A stretch of DNA of 64,000 nucleotides from Metallyticus violacea (Eukaryota > Arthropoda > Insecta > Mantodea > Metallyticidae), in contig CM060830.1 in NCBI GenBank assembly GCA_030762175.1, positions 49,245,001 to 49,309,000 of the forward strand. The letters run 5' to 3'. Position 1 is the stretch's first letter. Each line of letters begins with the position of its first letter. The notes under the pieces were generated by a model that saw only the letters and a list, made by a program, of their open reading frames with translations, had not been told where the DNA came from and made no database searches. Shown here in pieces: positions 58,201 through 64,000 of the stretch. The translations under genes and the position numbers were made by a program.

Positions 58201-58915
58201 ATTTTAGGTATAATTCCCTCATCCTCAATCACTTCTGCTTTAAATTTTTTATATTTAAAGTATAGATATGATGCAATTGTAATCATATTTTTAATCGTTA
58301 TCTGGTGACATGGACTGATGTTATTGTTGTATGAGTTTGTACAAAATAATAATATAAATTCTACCGAGCATTTTATTTAATAGTTGTGTTTCGGTAATGC
58401 ATTTTTTAATATTGTGCATTTTAAGAGAAACAGCATGTTAATGCATTACTCAGGAGTTCTTAAATGGGCTGTGTAATGTAATTTAATAATTGTAATTATA
58501 CCCAGAATAGGTATTTATCCTACAACTAATTTGCTTATTTTTATGATCAGTTTCAAAAAATAGTAACAGCACAGGCCAAGAAACGATAAAACATGTGATT
58601 ACAGTTGAATCTTCTTTATAATTGAAGTATCTATCAAAAGGAAGGGATGTCATTTGAAATTTCAATGAGAACGTGACTGGGGCTGAGAGAGTGAAATATA
58701 AAACGCAACCAACACTTCCCTCCCAGTATCTAAATTAACGTGATTTTAATTTATTTGTGTTAAATAAGGATGTTATTTAGACTGGACCATGAATAGGGGA
58801 TAAACACCAGCTAAAACGGCAAACCCATCTGGACAAACGCAGGCTAGTAAATTCATCCCAGGTCCTAGCAATACTCTTTCCACCCTCTTCTTAAACTGAA
58901 TAGAAGATGAATAAG
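55265..58915. other. No recognised gene; one possible transposon end
   Basis: A TA-flanked tacaggatgtccacatgaaa at 56510-56529 resembles the terminus of a mariner-like element, and the following kilobase includes an 88-codon plus frame (56701-56967) of unknown type. No second end or catalytic motif was found. The rest is AT-rich with no motif. Confidence 0.45.
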
Positions 58916-58920
58916 AAAGT

Positions 58921-59224
58921 AATTGCATTAATTACTGAACATGATCACTTCAGGAAACACCTACGAAAAGTGGGTCTCTCTAAAGATGAACCCATTAATT
59001 GCATTAATCACTGAACATGGTCACTTCAGGAAACACCTACGAAAAATGGGTCTCTATAAAGATGAACCCATTTGCAGAATGTGTAAACAGGACGAGGAAT
59101 GCCCTTGCATATCCTGTTTGAGTGTCTAATCCTGGAAAGAAAGAGACTTGTTCTCTGTATAACCAGGGAAGACCTGGGAAAGGACATCAACATTGGAATC
59201 AAAACACTGCAACTTGTTCAATGA
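58921..59224 (+). mobile_element. Non-LTR retrotransposon (Jockey/R1-like) ORF2 C-terminus with tandem duplication
   Basis: The second unit reads ALITEHGHFRKHLRKMGLYK then DEPICRMCKQDEE; after a frameshift it continues HILFECLILERKRLVLCITR, EDLGKDINIGIKTLQLVQ and a stop at 59222-59224. This is the L..GH..F..HL.K......C..C...E...HILFEC pattern at the end of such ORFs, with a CxxC...H...C zinc-binding arrangement. The first 76 bp are present twice (58921-58996 and 58997-59072) with a handful of differences. As 76 is not a multiple of three, the duplication breaks the frame. Confidence 0.75.
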
Positions 59225-59229
59225 ACAGA

Positions 59230-60425
59230 TTTTGGGAAACAATGAATGGGGTAGCACAATAAACCTTAGAGGCTGACGTGCTGAAGGTCGTTTATACTCC
59301 ATATTCTCCTCCCTCCAACATCTGTCTGTCTGTTTGGCCTGGAAAGTTTTGAAATGAAACCAATTATGTAATATACGGACTAGAGTGACGTAATAATACG
59401 CTCGCTATTTTCCATGAGGCAATTGAAGTTCTGGACTTATAATGGAGTATAATCAGCTGTTTTAAAATGTTGCATATAGGTTATGAGATAAATGTGGATA
59501 ATAATTTAAGATCATGTTAATATCGCGTTTAAAGTATTGAATGACATCGGCAGTAAATTCCAGATTTACGTCTATCATATTGAGGGTTTGTATGTAGTGA
59601 ACATTTTCCAAATTCACTTCGGTTATATACTTTGGGAGAAAATAATTTTAATGTTGGTGCAAATTCTTTAGTGATCACTCGAAATTTCATTTACACTTCT
59701 GATTCGTTTTATTTTATAAAATTCTTCAGGGATTTAAAAAAATCTATTAATTTTTAATGTTAAACATTATGAGGGACAATTGTTAGAAGTATTTAATCTC
59801 ATAGATGATTTTTTCCATATCGAAAGATCTAAACATTTAAAAATTACTCCCTCTGTCTCAAAATAATAGTGAAATTTCTTTAGAGAGATGTTTATTAACG
59901 TTGAAAGAATACAAATATTTATTTACAGACAGTACTGATCAAAATAATAAGTGCAGGATATTAGCATATTCAACTGACTAGTGACTTAACATGGCAAACA
60001 GCAACACAGAAAAGGCCCGTCGCTGATGATCTCCATTATTCTTCATTCCTTCCACGGTTTGAAAACGAACGTCCTCTGGCCACATAAACTGCACAAAAGT
60101 ATTCAGATGTACTTCAACAAATCTTCAAATTCATGAAATAATCATTGCAGTTGGCCACTGCATATTCTGAATTGAATACCCAAAGGAATATGAACTACTA
60201 TCACTTTACCAACCCCAAGCACGTGTCATATGCTCTGTGACTGTCTCTATTTCAATGTTCCGTGCGTACCTGACTCTACACTTTCCTTTCTAGAGCGAAA
60301 AGCCGTTTTATATAGCACAACGTTTAAGAACAATATGATTTATACAGCGGTTCGGAATGGGCGCTGCAAATGATTTCAGTCTTACAACATACTGAAGTGT
60401 ACATCTCTTGAAGTTGGTTGCTATG
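59230..60425. other. No recognised feature
   Basis: AT-rich sequence. Confidence 0.5.
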
Positions 60426-60684
60426 TGTAACGCCAGTTTTTACTACTGAGGCACCATAGGAAGTGAGCACTGATGATACATGAAATGAAATGATAAATTG
60501 GGAAAGGATTTTTAAAGGAAGAAAACGTTCCAGGCCTAAGTTTAGGGTGCCTCCTCCGCATTTGCCATTTATGAGGATAACCTGGAAAAAACCTCAGTCA
60601 GAGAGGACGGTTCTGGCGGGATTCGAATCCCAGACCTCCCGCTCACCAGCCCGCGCCTTAACAAACTCGGCCACCTGTGGCGGT
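60426..60684 (-). mobile_element. SINE family B, copy B9
   Basis: Near full-length minus copy: gtgtaacgccagtttttact to ccttaacaaactcggccacc, with ggattcgaatcccagacctc as the B box. Confidence 0.85.
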
Positions 60685-60689
60685 CACAC

Positions 60690-61435
60690 AGTTCTTTGGA
60701 AATATATGAGAGTAAATTAAAAAGTAGCTTTAGTATTTCAATCTTACAAAACAAAAGCACGCAGTTTGCTGCAAATTATGTACCCACTACTGTGTAGTCC
60801 CACTGCCAGGTGGCGTAACAATCTCAGCTTACTTTATTTCCGAAATGCTGGTGATACACCGCATTAATCAAGACGGAGCGAAACTACGTTACAAAGGTTC
60901 TTAATGGCAAAGTTCTTGAAAGGCAATAGACAATTGAAATACCCTTTTAGATCGTCATATCTCCCACCAATAGGTTTTTTTTTTCTTTTGGAGACACAAG
61001 AAAAGTGCACTCTATGCTATAAAAACACAAGCAATTGAGCACTTGAAAGCAGAAATTGAATATGCTACATTGATTCCGAATAAAAACATTGTGAAAATGT
61101 TCCAGATCGTCTTTAGACACATAGAAATTAAGGTTTCATTAAAGTACTAATTCATAATTTAATTTAAATTATTGTAATATTTTTCCCATAAGGTTTGTAG
61201 TGAATTTTGGCCTACCCTACACATAAAAAAAACTACATAAGTTTAATGTGAATGGCGGACTGAATGAGTTTAAACGACACCTGGAGAGAATGTCAGACGA
61301 ACATCTGATTAAAAATGAACGTTAAAGTTTATGGGAACCAGCTCTGTGAGTAGATCCAGGAAGATGTTCCAAAAGACTTTGAAGGCAAAATAAAAACTGT
61401 GAAGTAAAATAATGAAGATATTAATTAATGTGAAT
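60690..61435. other. No recognised feature
   Basis: AT-rich sequence without motifs. Confidence 0.5.
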
Positions 61436-61439
61436 ATTA

Positions 61440-61800
61440 TTCAACATTCTTCGCCGAAAAAATTAAATCATTATATGACCGAAGCGAAAAATGGGCAGGA
61501 AACCGTTGGATTACTACACGAAAACGCGCGCCCACATACTACGGTAGTAACAGTGGCAGCATTCCTAACTTAGCTTCCTCCAATTGAAATGTGTATGGGC
61601 TATAGAAAGTGTTTTTGTGAGGTGAGAAACTCGAGTTTAATGATATCATTAAACTGTGCATGGATATGTGGGCAACTAAAGACCCTTTTTGTATCCACAA
61701 GCATTCAGAACGTTGGTGAAATATAATATCACTGCAGAGATGTGCTCTATGTGTACTGAACATATCTGAAAGCCTCTGGTTATTCTTCCAACAGTGAAGG
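61440..61800 (+). pseudogene. Mariner transposase relic
   Basis: Plus-strand translation gives QETVGLLHENARPHTTVVTV near 61500, where the usual HDNARPH reads HENARPH, so the second catalytic Asp is replaced by Glu. Downstream in another frame, KLEFNDIIKLCMDMWATKDP and CIHKHSERW resemble the EV..AV..W.......F...GI..L..RW segment before the C-terminus. The third Asp block is missing. Confidence 0.55.
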
Positions 61801-62495
61801 TTCTCAATTGTGCATGTTGCTTGGTTTATGGTATGAAAAGGGAGGTCATATGTTAGTTTATCGATACATGTGAACTGCTTTCAGTAATTACGTTGTTACA
61901 TATTTTTTCTGTTTAAGTGGCAAGTAAGCTTAATGCCACATGGGTATCACATTTTGAATGGTTCTAGTTCTTGTGACATGATTTTAAAATTTTAATGGCA
62001 ATAGTTTTAGTATACTTACAGATAAGCCTTTACCGAGCTTTAGCTATGGACCTTGTCCGCGTAAGTGCTGTGTTAAGTCTCGGCTACTAAGAACAGCGCA
62101 GCCGACAGCAACGTACTTCAATCTTGCGTTATAGATAAAGCTGGGATTGTACTCTTCCCTTGACTAACAGACCTTGTAGACTTTACTTTCCAAAACCTCC
62201 CTTTCGTTGTGTCAATTTTATGTAGGCTTCCCTCTGTTTTCGCCAGAAGTAGCTCTGCCATATATCTTATGGCGAAAGACTGGGAGGGAGGGTTTCGGCC
62301 TTTCAGGTACTCTGACGAGTCCCATACCTGTGGTATTTCTGACATTAGTAGTGCATATAATCAAACATTCGAGCCCCTTTCGTTAGGGAAGCTGTAGATT
62401 AAAAATTATGTACAATATCATGAATTGAAGAACTGAATTCATTACGCGCTCATAGACGAATAGCTTCATACATTTTTTCTAGTACATACAAAGAA
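61801..62495. other. No recognised feature
   Basis: Opposing frames at 62118-62397 have no recognised motif. Confidence 0.5.
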
Positions 62496-62499
62496 TTAA

Positions 62500-62965
62500 G
62501 TTTAATTAACTCAGGCGGTAAAGCATTTGGGGGTCCTGAGTTCAAATCCCTTGGCTCTTTCGTGGTCGTTTAGGTGAATACTGGGATGGATCTTTTTTTT
62601 TTTTTTTTTTTTTACGAATTTTTTGCTCTCACTTCATTCCGTTAGTTCTGCAACAGGGACGAAAGTGCCAGGACGAGGGTGGGGATGGTGTGGTGTGACG
62701 GTAGCTTGCGCTTTGAAAACGACCCTTTTAAGTGGCTCGAAATCCTTGGCAAGGAGAGGGCTTCACAGCATCATGGTGTATTATTTCGATAAAGTAAAGA
62801 GCCCTGCCCCTCACCACCCCTCGATCCTGGCCACAAGGTATATCCCTCATCTTATCCCTTACTTCCAATTTTGGGGTGTAGGCACAAACGACCAGCTCTT
62901 GAGTAAGTCTGAAGTATAGAAATATCTTCCCCCTCCCCTTAACAGTTCAATCCAATCAAATTAAA
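62500..62965 (+). mobile_element. SINE family C, copy C8
   Basis: Full plus copy: taactcaggcggtaaagcat (A box), ctgagttcaaatcccttggc (B box), a T-run after tggatc, gtgacggtagcttgcgcttt, gtaggcacaaacgaccagct, and tail caatccaatcaaattaaatc. Confidence 0.85.
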
Positions 62966-63214
62966 TCACATTGCATTTATATTTTAGAATTATATCGAAA
63001 TTTTGTTTTTACGATATAGTTCCTGTTTTTATTTCTTAAGGGTTTTGAGATATATGAATGGGTTGAGGAATCCTGTTCCTTTTATTTCAACGAAATTTTT
63101 AATATCTGGGGGAGAAGGCTTGGCAACTATTAATAGTTTTTTTTTTTTTATCGAGTGTACGCCTTGCACGCGCAGACATGACAGTTGATGGCAAAGATGG
63201 TAATGGAAATGGAT

Positions 63215-63450
63215 CACTTAAGTCGTTTAGAGGTCTGGGCCTCCGTTTCCGCCAGGACCGTCCTTCCTGAATAAGATGTTTCCAGTTTTTCCTCAGTCGA
63301 CCAGTGCAAAATGCCATGAACATACCTAAGCTTAGGCCTGGAATGCTTAGTTTCTGAATATGGTTATTAATAAATCTCATATACCACCGGCGTCCACCGC
63401 CTGCCAGTAGTGAAAACGGGCGTTAAACACCACTAAAAAAAATAAAAATT
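63215..63450 (+). mobile_element. SINE family B, copy B10 (diverged)
   Basis: Plus-oriented: cgccaggaccgtccttcctg, ccagtttttcctcagtcg, cttaggcctggaatgcttag, and the end aacgggcgttaaacaccact. The tRNA head is degraded. Confidence 0.75.
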
Positions 63451-64000
63451 ACAAATGGATAAAATAATTAAAAAATGAATTATTGAATATGCTAAAGTTG
63501 TAATTTTTTAAGGTAGATGGAGACATTTGGATAATTATTACAATTTTAGCAATTTATTTTAATTTTTAAAATGTAAATAATCCTAAGGAACGCATGGCAA
63601 TCCGGTTAGTAAACAATTTTTATTCTACAGTACTGTTTCTTACTCTATATCGTTGCGAAGAGGTAAACGCTTGAAAACGGCATGAAAACGTATTTCTTTT
63701 TCACGAAAAAGGAAGATAAACTACTTCTCTTATAAAACAAAAGACTGTCCATTAGTTAGGAATGCCCTCGTAGTTTTCAACTATGTCGCCAAGTTGCCCA
63801 GTAACAATCTGTAACTCTGCCAGTTTTTCTTACTTGCTGGAAAATCGATTGTTCCGGAAGGGGGGGGGGGAAACGTCCAGGGAAGATTACCAGCTTGTCA
63901 TGACACGAGGAGCCGCGCCCTATGCAGTATTAATCAGGCTACGGCCCCAGGAACGCTCAATCCTAACCTACCCACTTCCCTGATTACAAACCAGACACGT
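63451..64000. other. No recognised feature
   Basis: AT-rich, with a G-run near 63861-63870. A 66-codon plus frame at 63783-63983 has no known motif. Confidence 0.5.

Noticed and set aside
59847..59875. ctccctctgtctcaaaataa, similar to plant Stowaway-type MITE ends
   Set aside because: No complementary end was found nearby and the rest of the window is of animal type; probably coincidence.
1..64000. CRISPR array, bacterial operons or integrated phage
   Set aside because: No spaced direct repeats, ribosome-binding sites or compact gene runs exist; the window is eukaryotic.

Overview
This is a eukaryotic nuclear window from a large, AT-rich, repeat-laden genome, almost certainly arthropod and probably an insect; I cannot fix the species. 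The support is the mixture of decayed Tc1/mariner-type transposases of arthropod type, Jockey/R1-like and RTE-like non-LTR retrotransposon tails, tRNA-derived SINEs with target-site duplications, and two decayed copies of a repeated gene-like family that I know from arthropod genomes. There are no bacterial features (no operons, no CRISPR array). I find no intact host gene and no convincing host exon; nearly every long open frame is a transposon relic, a SINE shadow or a microsatellite artefact.

Layout. 0-9 kb: a mariner deletion derivative (650-1354), LINE tails (3.2-3.5 kb and 4.2-4.6 kb), then two oppositely oriented decayed copies of the repeated gene family (5.2-6.2 kb minus, 7.6-8.3 kb plus) with SINEs between and beside them. 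9.4-10.7 kb: a TA-flanked element with long (~310 bp) terminal inverted repeats and a truncated transposase HTH ORF; its sister copy lies inverted at 50.0-51.2 kb. 11.8-14.1 kb: a run of SINE fragments and a pyrimidine-rich tract. 14-22 kb: mostly unrecognised AT-rich sequence with one transposase relic and three SINEs. 22.4-23.2 kb: a ~770 bp GAAA/GGAA array. 24.8-27.1 kb: SINEs and a mariner carrying a SINE. 29.4-31.1 kb: a purine-rich tract carrying a SINE with an exact 14 bp duplication. 32.7-35.7 kb: three transposon relics, one carrying a SINE. 38.4-41.6 kb: a 77 bp LINE-tail insertion with a perfect 13 bp duplication, then a mariner-like relic split by two different SINEs, then more SINEs. 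46.3-47.2 kb: an AT-rich ~20 bp-period minisatellite with an inverted copy of its unit upstream. 49-55 kb: dense transposons and SINEs. 55-64 kb: sparse, with a LINE tail containing a 76 bp tandem duplication, a mariner relic and terminal SINEs.

Three SINE families recur, here called A, B and C. A (10 copies) and B (10 copies) have tRNA-like heads with recognisable A and B boxes; C (8 copies) has a different tRNA-like head. Nested insertions show that A and B moved after several of the mariner lineages were already in place. The features most worth follow-up are the long-TIR pair with paired TCAAGGTCA motifs, the decayed gene-like family, the AT minisatellite with its inverted unit, and the independent deletion derivatives of one mariner. 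The family labels A to J are mine; all family assignments rest on reading translated motifs by eye, without database searches.
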